From Pycnopodia helianthoides (taxonomy: Eukaryota; Echinodermata; Asteroidea; Forcipulatida; Asteriidae), in contig CM063256.1 of assembly GCA_032158295.1 (NCBI GenBank), positions 17,405,394 through 17,469,393 on the forward strand: a stretch of 64,000 bases of DNA, given 5' to 3'. Both the position numbers and the translations under genes were made by a program. The notes beneath the pieces are model-generated. The model did no database searches and was not told where the DNA came from. It saw nothing but the letters and a program-made list of their open reading frames with translations. This document shows positions 10,207 to 25,200 of this stretch, one piece after another (the stretch's first letter is position 1; every line of letters starts with the position of its first letter).

Positions 10207-13200
10207 GTAAGTCGTTGAGACTTTTGTTTTGAATTTATTCTTCTTAATATAAACAAGATAGAAAAGCTTACATTTCCGACCGACCACAAATGGTTTGATA
10301 ATAATAAATGAATAATTCATAAAGAAAGACCGAGCACTGCCTGACTGCATGCAGTCATCAGCCATCAGCATCAGTCACATGCAGTGACAGTCATGCCAGT
10401 CAGTGACAGTGGCAGTACTCAGCTGTACAGACATGTCTCCCAAGTCATCTCAGTCCCAAGTCATCTCGGTCCCACGTCAACTCGGTCCCACGTCATCTCG
10501 GTCCCAAGTCATCTCGGTCTCAAGCCAACTCGGTCCCAAGTCACCTCGGTCCCAAGTCATCTCGGTCTCTAGCCAGCTCGGTCCCAAGTCATCTCGGTCC
10601 CAAGTCAACTCGGTCCCAAGTCATCTCGGTCCCAAGTCATCTCGGTCCCAAGTCATCTCGGTCCCAAGTCAACTCTTAAAACCGGGTGATAAAGGACCGA
10701 GCCAAAATCCCACAACCCAAAACGCACGTTGTTTTCAAAATACACATAGAGCCCTATAAAACTAAGCCATGTAAGCTGTTGATTTGAAATGGAACTACAC
10801 ATCTACACTAGGGGATTTAACTACTGCTAAATCACTTTTGTTGTTAGTAAAGTATTAGTTAACACTAACAGGTTAACATCAAACAGACTTGGCAGTTTGG
10901 CTAAACTGTGGCCCAATTCCACCCATTTCCCCTTCTCCTATCATGTCACTCCACACCCAAATTGTTTGAAATTTGAAGAAGGGTAATCTGCAATTTTTTA
11001 AATTTGTGTACAATATAGAATTGTTTTGAATGCAATGGGCACAACCCTCAGTGGGTGAGCGTATCCTATGGCATCTGGATCTGCTTGGAGTGCTCAGGCA
11101 AACACAGAGGTCTCGGTGTTCATCTCAGGTTGGTTGAGTTTGTTCCTTTTTTTTATAGTGTGCAATTTTCTTACCTACATGTATTATCATTATCCATAAG
11201 GAACTTACGAAGACTCACTGGATCAACTTCGGTCATGACATACTTGGTTTATTTTCCAGGCCTGGAATCTCATCTTTGAGAGGGCAAGGCCATTTTCATT
11301 TTGCAGAGGGCACTTTCATTGGGAAATGGTAAAGTCTATGGGAAACTTTTTAAGGGGCACGAAGGCCGAGACCAGGGCAACGGAGGCCATGGCCTTCGTG
11401 GCCTCCGTGTAATTCCAGGCCTGATTTTCACCTTGCATCCTTGTAGGGGTTTTTTCCTAAGTTTTTTGTTTCACTTCCCGGCCGACGTGGTAAACCCAAC
11501 TTTTGAAAAGTTTGTAAGCTTGTTTGCTAGTCCACATGTCTTGCGAGAAATGTTCAATCAAATCTCTCTTTTTTTCTAGAGTAAGCTATTTGTTTTTTTC
11601 TTCCTTCGAACACTTACGTATTAGGCCTACTAATAGAATCACCAATCTGGTGCAATTAGCTGTAAAATGATCGGAGTAGTCAAATCACTGCATGAACAAA
11701 CTGAGCTGAAAAGCACCGATTTTTGAAGTAAATCTGCGTGTTTATAAACTTATGTAGTTATTTCCAGGGTCAGAAATAAATGCCTCACTTTAATTTAAAC
11801 TTGTGTTCTCGTGAGTTTGAAGCTTTCGTAAAAAAGATTCAACATATGTGTTCAACATTTATTTTGAGTTGTGTTTGGAAGTTTTTGATTCAAGAGCTAG
11901 GACCACTAAAGTAAAACTCTGCGATAAGATAAAAGTAATTCCTTGGTAAATTTGGTATCATTATGGCGATATTGACAAATTGTCTTTAAAGATGAATCTT
12001 AGTGCTTCGTGAAATGGCAGCTACGGCTGCAGCTGTTGCTAAGGGCAACCTAGTCTCAACACTTGTTAATATAGTGATCCGGCCACAGCCACTAAGGCTG
12101 TAACTGTAAGCCAGCCCTGTTTTCAGGTTTCCTTTTTAAATACACTGGACACCTTTGGTAATTGTCAAAGACCAGTCTTCTCACTTGGTGTATCTCAACA
12201 TATGCACAAAATAACAAACCTGTGAAAATTTGAACTCAATTGGTCGTCGAAGTTGCGAGATAATAATGGAAAAAAAACACCCTTGTCACACGAAGTTGTG
12301 TGCTTTCAGATGCAATTCAAATATTTTACTGAGAAATCACTTCTTCCTCAAAAACGCTACTTCAGAGGGAGCCGTTTCTCACAATGTTTTATACTATCAA
12401 CAGCTCTCCATTGCTCATTACCAAGTAAGTTTTTATGCTAACAATTATTTTGAGTAGTTACCATTAGTGTCCAGTGCCTTTAACTTTATACCAGAGTTAC
12501 ATTTTTTGTTGTTATATTGCCCAGCTTTGTGAGGTCGGTCACCATGGATAAATGGAAGGACCTTGAACTGGAGAAGATGAAAGCGGGTGGCAACAACAAA
12601 GCTCGTCAATTCATGAAATCACAGTCTGACTATGACCCAAGCTGGAATCTTCAGGAGAAATACAACAGCAAGGCGGCAGCTCTCTACAGGGATAAGGTGA
12701 AGTACATCAAATTATTATGTAGTGACTTAATAATAATAATAATATTAGTGGCTTCTTATATTGCGTTCATATCCGTCACTCAGTGACGCTCAAGGCGCTT
12801 CAACATTCAGTATTTTCCTGCAACGTATTGTGGAGCTACATTTTGAAGTATTAGACATTCCTTTACATAGCACCATGTAATGGTTTACAAGGTGCTGTGG
12901 CACAATATGCTGCCATTCAAACCAGGAACACCGGGGCGAACCCCTTCTCTTTTCGATTTAAGTGCACTGGGTTCTTTTACGTGCATTACACAACACACAG
13001 GACCTACGGCTTTACGTCCCATCCGAAGGACTCAGCAATAACGGTTAAGTGTCTTGCTTAAGGACACAAGTGTCACGACCGGGACTCGAACCCACACTCT
13101 GCTGAACAGAAACACCAGAGCTTGAGTCCGGTGCTCTTATCCGCTCGGCCACGACTTGGACTCAACTTACATTTTAGACTTGGACTCAAGTTGTATTTTT

Positions 13201-16200
13201 GATTACCCAAACTTAGATTTGAGTAACATTTTTCATGACTCAGACTTGGATTCAAGTCTCATTTTTGATTGACGCTCAAGCCACATTTTGAATGAATTGG
13301 ACTTAGATTTGAGTCACATTTTTGACAACTCCAACTCAAAGCAGATCATTTTTTCAAAAAATTAAGGAGAGGTTTGCGGTAACACCATGTTAAATCTCTT
13401 TTTTGAGTAGTGTTTGTTCTGAAAAGAATCGGTGGTTGACGACTCTACCCACCGGTTCTTTTCAGAACCAACACTACTGAGTCGTTAACCTCCGGTTCTT
13501 TTCAGAACCAACCCTGCTCAAAATAGAGATTTAACATGGTGTCACCGCAAACCTCTCCTAGTTCCACTTCCACCCAGCAAAGCTTTAAATTCCTACTTAT
13601 ACAAAAAGTTCTTAATTTTTTAAAGATGAATCTTTGTTTGTGAACAGATCTCGACGGAGGCAAAAGGCGAGTCGTGGTCGGCAGAGACGTCATCAGCCAG
13701 AAATCACGTCCCATACGTAGCAGCCAGGCTCAAGACAACCACGTCATCGCTCAGCAGTAGTGGCTCAGGCTCTCTGCATACATCCAGTAGTTCTCCTAGT
13801 TTTTCATCTTATAATTCTGGAGGGGCAAGGATAGAGTCTCGAGGAGGGTATCAGTCGGCAGGCAAGGATGATTTTGAGCTCATGTACGGAGTATCAAAGT
13901 AAGCAATCGATTCCATTCAGTATTTTGCATCAACAAAATCAGTGCTTCATAGGCATGTAGAACCCTCATACACACAGATACCACATATTGTCACCATTTT
14001 CACGAAGAGCCACTTATGTTCAAACGCTTATTTGAGATTTACATTTTACGCTATGCTTGGCTTAAAACTGCAAAATCTGCAATACTAAAGCCACGGTTTG
14101 CAGTTAAAAACCTATCATATGATTCTGTATAAGTTTAACCTTTACATTGACTAACTCATTTCTGTAGATATATTGGCTAATTGCCATAGTAATTAGTCAA
14201 AGATACGTGGCTCTTCGTGAAAACTAAAAAGTGAGATGACCTACTTAAACACCTCACTGGATAACGTATTAAACATAGGAAAGGGGCGCGCGTGTCACGT
14301 GATCACGAGCACGCGAAGATAGGTGGCTGTTCGTGAAACGTGAAAAACAACTTTTGCCACATTTTACGCTCTTCTGTTACAACGTATTGCAATGCGTTTT
14401 CGGGGCCGATGGCTGTTCGTGAAAACGTAAAATTTATTTATTGAGATAAAGGTCCCTTCCTGTAACTGTAATAGTCAATAATTTTTCAATAAAAGATAGG
14501 TGGCTCTTCGTGAAAACGGTGTCGATATTTCCACAAATTACTAAACCTTCTCAGCTAGCATTGGGTGCATGGGCTTCTTCTGTTTGTACTGCTGGTATTA
14601 ATGTGGAAACCCCATGGCTTGTGTACTGTGGACTTACAACAGACTACCACAAACTACCATACCGTCCAGGCAAGCATTGGGTGCATGGGTTTCTTCTGTT
14701 TGTACTGCTGGTATTAATGTGGAAACCCCATGGCTTGTGTACTGTGGACTTACTACAGACTACCACAAAGTACCATACCTTCTCAGCTAGCATTGGGTGC
14801 ATGGGTTTTTTTCTGTTTGTACTGCTGGTATTAATGTGGAAACCCCATGGCTTAAGTAATTTAATGAAATAGTTCGCACATTTACACAACACTGACTCCA
14901 ATGAAACCCGATCACCTAGTAGTGTTTGTTTCGGCAAACACTACATTCTAGTTTGGTTTTGATTTCTTATTATTCCTCTAATGACAACGGACTACAGCAC
15001 AGCAGTTGAAATGTACTCATTTATTAAGGGTCACCACTTCTTCTTGGGAGATATTATTACTGTTTAGCCATAAACTATTACATGTACATTTGTACATCTT
15101 TCTGTTAATAAAACCAAGGTCAAGGATCCCACAAAAACAACTGGCACTGACAGTGACCCCTAGGCCTGAAGATACCAGTGTGTAAAGAAGAGGACAAGAA
15201 ATGTCAGTTTTTAGATATGTTGGGAGGAAAACTCCACGCAATCAGGGCCCAATTTCACAGAGCTGCTTTAAGCAGAAAATATTGCTTAACAATTGCCTGC
15301 TAAGCAGAAATGAGCAGGATACCAGTCACAAAATTGCACATGTGATATGGTAGTTCGGCTGGTAACCTTATTCTGGTAAGCATAATTTTGTTGTGCATAG
15401 TAGCTACATTTTGTGCTAAAGCAGCTGTATGAAATTAGGCCCTGGTTGGAACTAAAAATCCAGTCCACATGCAGGAAACCAGTATATGTAGTGGGATTCG
15501 AGCTGAAATCCGCAGAGTTGGAAGGCAGGGAAGGACCCACTGAGCCATCCTCGGATCAGACATTTTTAACACATTTTCCTCTTCACTGTTTCTATAGGGA
15601 AGAGGTAGACAGCAAAAAGTCTGACTATTTTGACCAACTACAAGCGGAGAATGCAGCCAGACCAGAGTGAGTAAACCAACTTCTCCTCAAACACTGTGTA
15701 ATAATAATGGTAATAATAATGGCTTCTTGTAATGTAGCGCTCATATCCATCACTTAGTGACGCTCAAGGCACTTCAACATTCAGTATTTTCCTGCAAGGT
15801 ATTGTGGAGCTACGTTTTGTATTCAGGGTTCTGCCCAGGATTTCTTTAGTGGTGGAAAAATGTTTCCCTGGAAACCATTGCAAGATGGATCAGCTACACG
15901 GTAGATCATATAAATAGACTCAAATCAAAGAAGTACTCAAAATTAATGGCTTCGGATACCATTTTTAGTGATAATTACCAAATTTTAAACCTTTGAAAGG
16001 AAATAGCAAGTGTAATTAACAAATTTTGAAAGTTTGTGGTGGTCGGAAACAGAGAAAATTCTACAAGTGGTGGTTGGGGAATCCTGAGTGCCGGGCGGGT
16101 TTTCCGGCACCAACCACTGTGGGCAGAACCCTGAGTATTAGACCTATTCCTTTACACAGCGCCATGTAATGGTTTACAAGGTGCTGTGGTGCAATATGCA

Positions 16201-19200
16201 GCCAGTCAAACCAGGAACACCGGGGCGAACCCCTTCTCTTTTCGATAAGTGCACTGTGTTTTTTTACGTGCATTACACAACACACCGGGACCTACGGCCA
16301 ACAGAGGGCGTACGCTCTCATGCTATTGCGACGTTGTGAAAGCGCCCGCAAGCGTTTGGTGGTGCTTGCATGCAAAATGGCAAGATAACAAAGACTATCG
16401 GCCCATTTATTGGGAAACTTTGGTACACTAGGTGTGTGTCCGCGCTCAGATGTGCGTGCCTTGTGTACAAAAAAAAGCCATAAAGGGATCTCTTTAGACA
16501 AAATCTTAAAAACGAAAATGAAGGGAAATTAGTTTAAAAAAATCAGAAGCGATGTTTTACTCATCTTACTGATCTCTTCATTTTATGGTTTTAGTGTCAT
16601 GTATCAACACAATGACCATTGTTTGTGGTGATGGGTAGGCATACACACCGTTGTGGGGACTTTTACACAGTGGAACAAAGGTCCCCACAACGTTTTTCTT
16701 TGTTAAACTGGGTCCCCACAAGGTAATTCTTTAGAAAAGGGAAGAATAGAACAACAATAGGAAGTCCCCACAATGACAAAGGTGTGTGCAAAAGTATGTG
16801 TGTACACACGCAATGTACCAACATTATGTGGCACCTGGCGGGCCTCTGTGATTGCAGTCATGGTTCGTCTTATACGGAAGTGCACCTTATACATTAACAC
16901 CCGAATCTTGTTTCGAGGATTTAGGGATACTGGGCATTATACATGTTACACACAGAGCGCCTTATACATGTGTTATACGCAGGAAAATACAGTAGTTGTA
17001 TATATCTTGAGTTGGGTCTGCCCTTAACTATTTCTGGTGACTTTTAAGGTGAGGTGATGTGTACTGTTGCAAGATCATGCCAGTAACAAGCCCCTTCTCT
17101 ATACAATAAGTGTACTGGGTTCTTTTACGTGCATTACATAACACATTGGATCTGTCCCATCTGAAGGACAGAACAATTGTGCTTAATTTCTCAAGGACAC
17201 AAGTGCAATGACCATGATAGTAAGAAGAAACTGTAAATAAATAAATAGTAAACTTGCGGGTACAACCATGTGTAAATCTCTTTTGTGGTAGTGTTGGCTC
17301 TGAAAAGAGCCGGTGTGGTTTCAACGTTTCGAAAAGTATACTCTGCTCGTCTTCAGGAGAAGAGTATACTGTTTGAAACATCGAGACCACACTGGCTCTG
17401 AGAACACTCCGATAAAAGAGATTTACACATGGTTGTACCCGCAAGTTTACTATTTATTTATGTATTTATAGTTTCTTCTTATTTTTCCACACCATGCAAG
17501 CTTCAAACAATACTGACCATGATAGTGTTTAGTGCATGAGACCACTATACAACACTTCGGAAACTGACAGCGGGTAGGTTTTGAAGGATGCCGAAGTAGG
17601 TTTTAAAAATAAAAAACTACAACAACTACTGATATACTTTATTCATTTTTCTCTCGTACTCTAGAAACTTGCCACCGAATCAAGGAGGGAAATACGCAGG
17701 ATTTGGAAACGCGCCAATAAAACAAGAAGCACAAAATGAGTCATGGGATAACGCTATGGCATCATTGAGTTCTGTAAGTAAATAAGTGAATCGCTTAACC
17801 CTCCTACTCTCTGACCATTCAATACCATCTTATTTGGTTTTGAATGATTGATGATTTGTGCCAGTCAGCATTGTAATATCATAAATGGTGAATGCATCTA
17901 CCCAGTACAAAGTCAACCCTCCTACTATTTGACCATTCAATACTATCCTCTGTGGTTTTGAATGATTGATGAATTGTGCCAGCCAGTTTTGTAATATCAT
18001 AAAATGGTGAATACATCTACCCAGTACAAAGTCAACCCTCCTACTCTCTGACCATTCAACGTTAGGTTAATGCCCTACTTATTACCTTGCGCGAGATGAT
18101 AGTATAGACCAAGTACATAAAACACATCATGGTGCGTACATTTCCCAATGCTAGTGCTAAGCCAACAAGGTACACATGCGCAGTTAGGCCAAAAAAAAGG
18201 TTCTGTTTTTCGGTTCCCCGACCGACCCTAATTTTTAAGCCGCGACCCTAAACTTTTTATTCAGCCTTTAAAAAAAATGGGGAAAAAACTTTAAAAAAAC
18301 AAACCTATTTTACCTGGAAGAAAAAGTCTGCCTTTTTCCAACTTATCATGTTTTAGCAACATTTGAAATAAAAACCAGAACATATCAAGAAGAATTTACA
18401 GATATCTCCGTGATTTGAGCCTGCGATATCCAACGACTCGACTACGAGCGAAAAAATACCCACAATTCAATTCGTAGCGGGCTTGGTGTACACGGCGCTG
18501 TGTGAAGCGCATTCCACAGGTTTGCGCAATCTGCATATTGCGCACATTTTTGCAAAACCTGCCGCTTGGACTGCCAATCTAAAGAGCGCAAACTGAAGAT
18601 TGCACACAATTTGCAAGGTTGGGCAGATTAACTGCCAAATCGCAGAGCGCAAACTGCAGTTTGCACGCAATTTTGCCTAATTCGTTGTGCAAATTCGTTG
18701 ATTTCCAACCTACCAACCCTTTTTTTAAAAGACATGTAGTCGGAAACAGAACTTTTTTTCTTTGGCCTTAGTGATCCCGTAAAAACATTGTAACAATTAG
18801 GGAGAATTTGACCTGAAAATGCACTCTACACATGCAAAATGTTTCTATTACGAAAATCTCATTTGACAAGCAGAAATTGATCTGCATGTCCATTGCGTCA
18901 TTGAATGCACGTGTGTAATTTTCGCAGAGGATAACAACTCTTTTTTGGAACCTTGTTCTGAAACTTGCAGGGTTCTGAACCCACACTCTGCTGAACAGAA
19001 ACACTAGCGCTTGAGTCCGGTGCTCTTATCCGCTCGACCACGACACGCCACAATAATAGCTGAACAAATTGATTGTGGTATTATATTTTATGCGAGCACA
19101 TTTTGGGTCTAATATTATGTTCATACATGTAGTCTCATGTGATGAATGTATCTCCACAGTACACAGTCAACCCTCTAACTGTCTGACCACATAAAGGAAC

Positions 19201-22200
19201 ATTACAGAATTGGTAAGAAAAAAAATTGTAAAATATACTTTTTGATCACAGATTTACATAAAACTTACACGGTCTAATGATGATGATAGTAGAAAACATC
19301 CCTTGAAATATTTCTGTCTGAAATGCCATATTTGATGAGAAATGAATAAACCAATTTTCCGATTGGAGTTTATCGCTCAGTGAGCGTTTTATTCATTTGT
19401 TGAATCTATATGATTTCATGCAAATGTGTAATCGGTTTTTTACTATTTTCTCGTGACCCGGATGGCCGATTGATCTCAAACTTCTACAGGTTTGTCAGTT
19501 TATGTATATGGTGGATTACATAAAGTGCTTACACTGCCAGCAACTGTTTTGTGAGCAAAAACCAATTCTGTAATGTTCCTTTAATATCATCCACTGTGGT
19601 TTTTGACCGTGACAGCCTATATTGTAATAAATTTACATGTACATGTATGCAGAACACAATTGTACACTTATACTTCTGTGGTTGTAGAGAGGAACACAAC
19701 GCTGGCAACATATAGCTTGATGATCTAAATTGTTTATAACAGGGTTAACCACTTAGACTGTGATTATGAATCATGAAAATCTGGATCTGAAACTGAGGAA
19801 AAAGTGATGTCTCTCTGAGAAAGCCTCTGCTCATTTTTCGCTTTCATCAAAGTTTGTGAATGTTCTTGATAGAATTGAGAAAGTATTCACAATATTTTAT
19901 CTTTGTAGGGTTGGTCAACATTTGCAGTAGGAGCGACAAAGTTTGCAGCGGCCACCAAGGAAGGGGTATGTAAATTTGGGTTTTTCTCAACATTTTCAGA
20001 GGACTAGTTGCGGTCTAAACGTTTCTTAATGTGCAGTAATTTTGAGTAGATAATGAGGGACTCTATTGTCAGTTTTGATTTCCTGTGTTTCATCAATATT
20101 CAATTAAAGAAGCGTCAAACTTGACTTTTGACTGCTGAAAAATATGTGTGTGGAATGTAGAGACCTGTTTATTGTTGACATTAGTGATGTCATAATGTGA
20201 TGCGATCAAGCTAAATGAGTTGTTTGTAGACCCTTGTAATTTTTTTTTATTTATCAATTTGGAAGAAGTACAATCTCAGCTTTAAGGATATGAAAACCCT
20301 GTGTTGATACCACCTTTGGTTCAAAAGTTATGGAAGTCTAAACACCAAGAGATGTATAGAAATGTAGACCCTGTCAACCTATTTTGGCCTGTTATTCAAT
20401 AATGCATTTACCGAGAAACGACTCATTTAGCTTGATCGCATCACAAATGTTGTTCTAGTGTCATGTATTATATTATAGTGATGTGCTGTTTTGAATTTTG
20501 CTCTGAAATAGTATTTAGAAAATTACATTTTACATCGTTTCAACGTTAGGCTGGATACTTGTATTTTTGTCCCCCACGTTCGTATGGACTCTATTTATCG
20601 GAAAATTAGTGCATCACAAAACTGAATTTGACGTAAGAGCTCTCCAGCTACAGTCCTCCACTCTAGCTTACCCAACCTCTACTTAGAGCAGGTACAATAT
20701 TCATACCAGAAATTGGTGTCATGTTCAGCCCCCATTTTACAGTTGTGACAGCAGATTTTGTCGCCATTCTAAAGTTGCAACTCTTGCCATGGTTTGTCGC
20801 CTTCTGCTTCCATTGATGTACAGTGTAGGCCTCCAAGTATTTTTAAACCCAGTTCACCTGAGGTCATTATCACAACAAATCTTGGTTGTGTCATTTTGGG
20901 AGTCAATGTCCGCACGTTTTATATACAGTGTGTGTAGTGCAAAATTTAGGCCATGCGGCATTTACACACTTACCATAATTTGTGCATGCAAATTTACTCT
21001 AAAATGTTACTGGATTGACCAATGGGAAAGGCGAAATGTGTCGCCAGGGAAAAGGTATAGCAACGGACGTTGGGTCGATTTCACAAAACTCTTCCTAAAT
21101 TAGGACTAGTCCTAGGCAATGCTAAGTCTTAAAGGAACATTACAGAACTGGTAAGAAAAAAACTTGTAAAATATACTTTTTGATCACAGATTTACATAAA
21201 ACTTTCACTGTCTAATGATGATGATAGTAGAAAACATCCCTTGAAATATTTCTGTCTGAAATGCCATATTTGATGAGAAATGAATAAACTAATTTTCCGA
21301 TTGGAGCAGATTGGAGTTTATCGCTCAGTGAGCGTTTTATTCATTTGTTGAATCTATATGATTTCATGCAAATGTGTAATCGGTTTTTCACTATTTTCTC
21401 GTGACCCAGATGGCCGATCGATCTCAAACTTTTACAGGTTTGTCAGTTTATGTGTATGGTGGATTACATATAGTGCTTACACTGCAAGCAACTGTTTTGT
21501 TAGCAACAACCAATTCTGTAATGTTCCTTTAAGTTAAGACCAGTTACTGGTCCTAACTTCAGATAAGACTAGTCTTATCTCTTTGTGAAATCGGCCCCTG
21601 TGCAGTTATCAATGCATTCAACACTCCTCAGGCTATGTTTATAAAGAATTACATCAAAAAGTTTTAGAATGAGAGACAATAAAGCAAGAATAGGGCAAAC
21701 AATACACAAGAAAGAAACTACCCCCACCCCACCCCAACCCCCACCCCAACCCCAACCCCCACCCCAACCCCAACCCCAACCCCCACCCCCACCCCAACCC
21801 CCACCCCAACCCCAACCCCCACCCCAACCCCAACCCCAACCCCCCTTCCAAAAAAATAAAACAAAATAAAGCAGGGGGAAAAAAACAAGTGTAAAAAGTC
21901 ACCAGTCTGATGCCATTGTGTAGTTCAGGACCTTTCTTTTTACTGTCTCTAGATTTGTTTGCCCTTATTTACCCTTACAATGTATTTCAAAAGCAGGCAT
22001 CCCAAGATATTGTTCCTGAAAGTTTTAAAGCAACATTTAATTTTGCCCTGTCTGCATCTTAAAGAAGTCGTTGACGAGCAACTTTTGTATGCATCAGGTT
22101 CAGTTACAGAAATGAGAAGTGTTATTTACTGTCTCCATTAGAAAGTATAATCACACACTAGAATACATGGACTTTAGAGCACAGCTGCTGTGTTATTTTT

Positions 22201-25200
22201 TGTTTTGTAGGAAAAAGCTAGCATACATCTTCAGGGTTCTGCCCACAGTGGTCGGTGCCGGAAAACCCGCCCGGCACTCGGGATTCCCCAACCACCACTG
22301 GTAGAATTTCCTCTGTTTCGGACCACCACAAATTTTCAAAATTTTTAAATTACACTTGCTATTTCCTTTCAAAGGCTTAAAATTGGGTATTTATCACTAA
22401 AAATGGTATCCAAAGCCATTAATGCCATCTCGCAATCGATTCCAGGAAAACATTTTTCCTCCACTAAAGAAATCCTGGGCAGAACCTGCATCTTATAATA
22501 AATGTACACATGTGTAGACATATTTAAACCTGTACATCAATATTGAAAGTGAACTCTGCGTGCTCATTTAAATGAGCAATTTCTTCTCCAAACAATTTGT
22601 GCAACATTTTCTTTTCAAATCTTTTATCCAGAAGACAATATTTTGGGAAAGGAAAAGTCGAGTCAAGAAATAGCATTAATTGCTATCAGAACTTATTTTT
22701 CGATCAATTTCTGCTTCTTAAAATTGTTTCAACAGCTTTTTTTTCCAGTTTCTTGTTGATGTATCCAAACAACAAATTTACTAAACCAATAAATCTTTTG
22801 GGCAGGAAATGGATTTCAGCCGACGAGTTGTCTTTTTTTTTTTTTTTTTAATTGCCCAGAAACAATTCTTGAGTGATAAATATGTGTTGTTTTCCGTCTC
22901 TATATAATTTTAAGTGTCTCCACTGCGGATGTGAAGACTATATTATTTCCAAATCTCATCCCATGACTAATGAAGCCATATCTCATGAATGCGATGCACT
23001 GTTTGATTATATATAGATTTACTGCTTACATCACTGCATTTTGTGCATTAAAGGGAAGGGTATTTGATTGGTAATCACTCTAAAAATTAATGGCAATAAA
23101 AACTTACTCGGTTAGAAGGACATCAACTTTTGATAGTATAAAGCATTCTGAGAAACATTTTAATTCAAAATAATGTGGATATGGAAAAAGATGTCAGTTT
23201 TTATCCCCTAACATTTGAATCTAAGAAACGTTTCTCAGATTGTGTATTCCTATTAGGAATTATTCTTTCTGCGTGGACATATTCGCTGCAGATTTTGGCG
23301 ATATTTTAAAAACGCGACCACCTTTTGGAATGAAAATTTCACAGGTTAGATTTATTGTATTCATGTAGATCTACATTTATGTAGGTTTGAAACAATCAAA
23401 CGGTCCCAAAAACCAAAGGTATACTTTGCCTTTAAAGGGAAAAAGCCGTTTAAATTTTTTTTCTTTACAGACTTTAGACATGTTAAAAAGAGCACACTGT
23501 AATTTTATTTTACAATGTGTCTCAGTCTCAGTCAATACAGTCAGCCTTGGAGAGTTTCATCAAGTGTGGCGGTTATACGTATTTGGTATATTAAAACCTT
23601 GCAGCGATGCACCCAACCACAGTGCAAGAAAAACATAACCATTTCAAAATGGTAGATCCCAACTCCGTGATATCCTGCACAGTGTACCAATACACACGTT
23701 TTAGGACGGGTGTCAATCAACGGGGGTCGTCAATTTGGTCAGAGGGGTGGTGAAAAAAAATGTTTTCCCATAGGTCATGCACAAACTCCTATCTCTGAGG
23801 CACGCGGGCCACAGAGCACTACCACAGCTTGGTGGTAAGGCATGTTGTGTCTGACCGCTCTAGGTTCAATGGGCTTTTGTGAATGAAGGTCTTGTGATCT
23901 TGTGCTGACAGCAGACTGGTTTTAGCAAACATAAATCATTGAGATAAGGCAGAACAGACCCTCTTAACCTCTTAACGTATCAAATGGGCCTGCCACACCT
24001 TTGTGGCAGGATGACATAACACCGTTGGGACAAAACAGGTGCCCCGTTGCAAGGTTAAAAAGCTTTTTGTTTTGTCAGGGATTTGTGTGGATAGCGCCTC
24101 ATATTCGAGCGGTCCAGTGTACCGGAACCAAATTCTGGTGTTTAAGTCAATGGGGTATGGGTTCAAATTCCAGTCATGACGCTTGAAGACCTTGAGCAAT
24201 GAGCATGATATTTTACTAAAATTTCTTCTCTTCACCCAGAGGTATAATTAGGTACCTGGGGAGTAGAAATTGATACTGTGTTTGAAAAAGCATTTGGAGC
24301 ACCACGGCAGCCCGGCGCTGTATGCTCCTTAGGGAGCTGAGAAAGATTATATAAATGTTATTGGCCCAATGACCTGGGCACTAATGTTCAGCACATTGAT
24401 TTGATATTGTAAAATGCACTATATAAGAACTGTCATTAATATGGTTGACCATCAAAAAAAGCATCTGTGAAGAAGTCATCAAACTATGTTTTCAAATTTG
24501 ATAGTATTTCAGACAAGTATTTTTCTGGAGGATTTGTACTGGGATGAACTTAATAATCAGTGAACTTTGTATATAGTCTTTAAAGGTATTGTACACTTTT
24601 GGTAACAGCTCAAAATCATTGTCCACATTTTGTGTGATTCAACATATGCATGAACAAACAAACCTGTGAAAGTTTGAGCAAACATCGAGCGCCCTAGCGA
24701 CATCCAACTCATGAAATTTATGGATGCAATTTATTTTTACAGGTCTCATTTCCCCTCTGTCCTAACATTGTACTGGTAACTCAATATGTACAGTGTATGA
24801 GGTATAGTAAATTAAATACAACATGTTATTCGGTTTAACAGTCGATATTAGCTCCCTTGGTATTCATGGTATTGGAAGTTGACAAACTAGTTCCCTCGGC
24901 TTCGCCTCGGGAACTAGTTTGTCAACTTCCAATACCTCGGGAGCCAAAATCGACTGTTCACCCTCAAACCATGTTATATTTGTATAATGTTTTACTCGTT
25001 TCTCAGAAACGATAGCATTTTAGGCAGAAATATTTTAAGGAACCCTTTCTACCATTACTTACTTTAAACCATGTAAGTTATGTGTGAATCTGTGAACATT
25101 GTGTTTTTTGATCTTACCAATAGTGTACAGGGCCTTTAAGGCCTTGCCTCCATAAGCCTTACACATGTATGAAAAACAATTTTCTCTATGACAAATAAAT

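Noticed and set aside
10403..10759. 118-aa Ser/Gln/Val repeat ORF, and a CRISPR-like look to the 16-bp array
   Set aside because: The units are directly adjacent without spacers, inside an intron of a eukaryotic gene. It is a minisatellite.
13074..13155. tRNA-Leu gene on minus
   Set aside because: A and B boxes are good but the acceptor and anticodon stems are imperfect, and the sequence continues into a shared repeat body. It is a SINE head.
21669..21869. Pro/Gln-rich ORF and telomere-like C-rich repeats
   Set aside because: Low-complexity tract with mixed CCCCAA and CCCCCA, internal to an intron and not a chromosome end.
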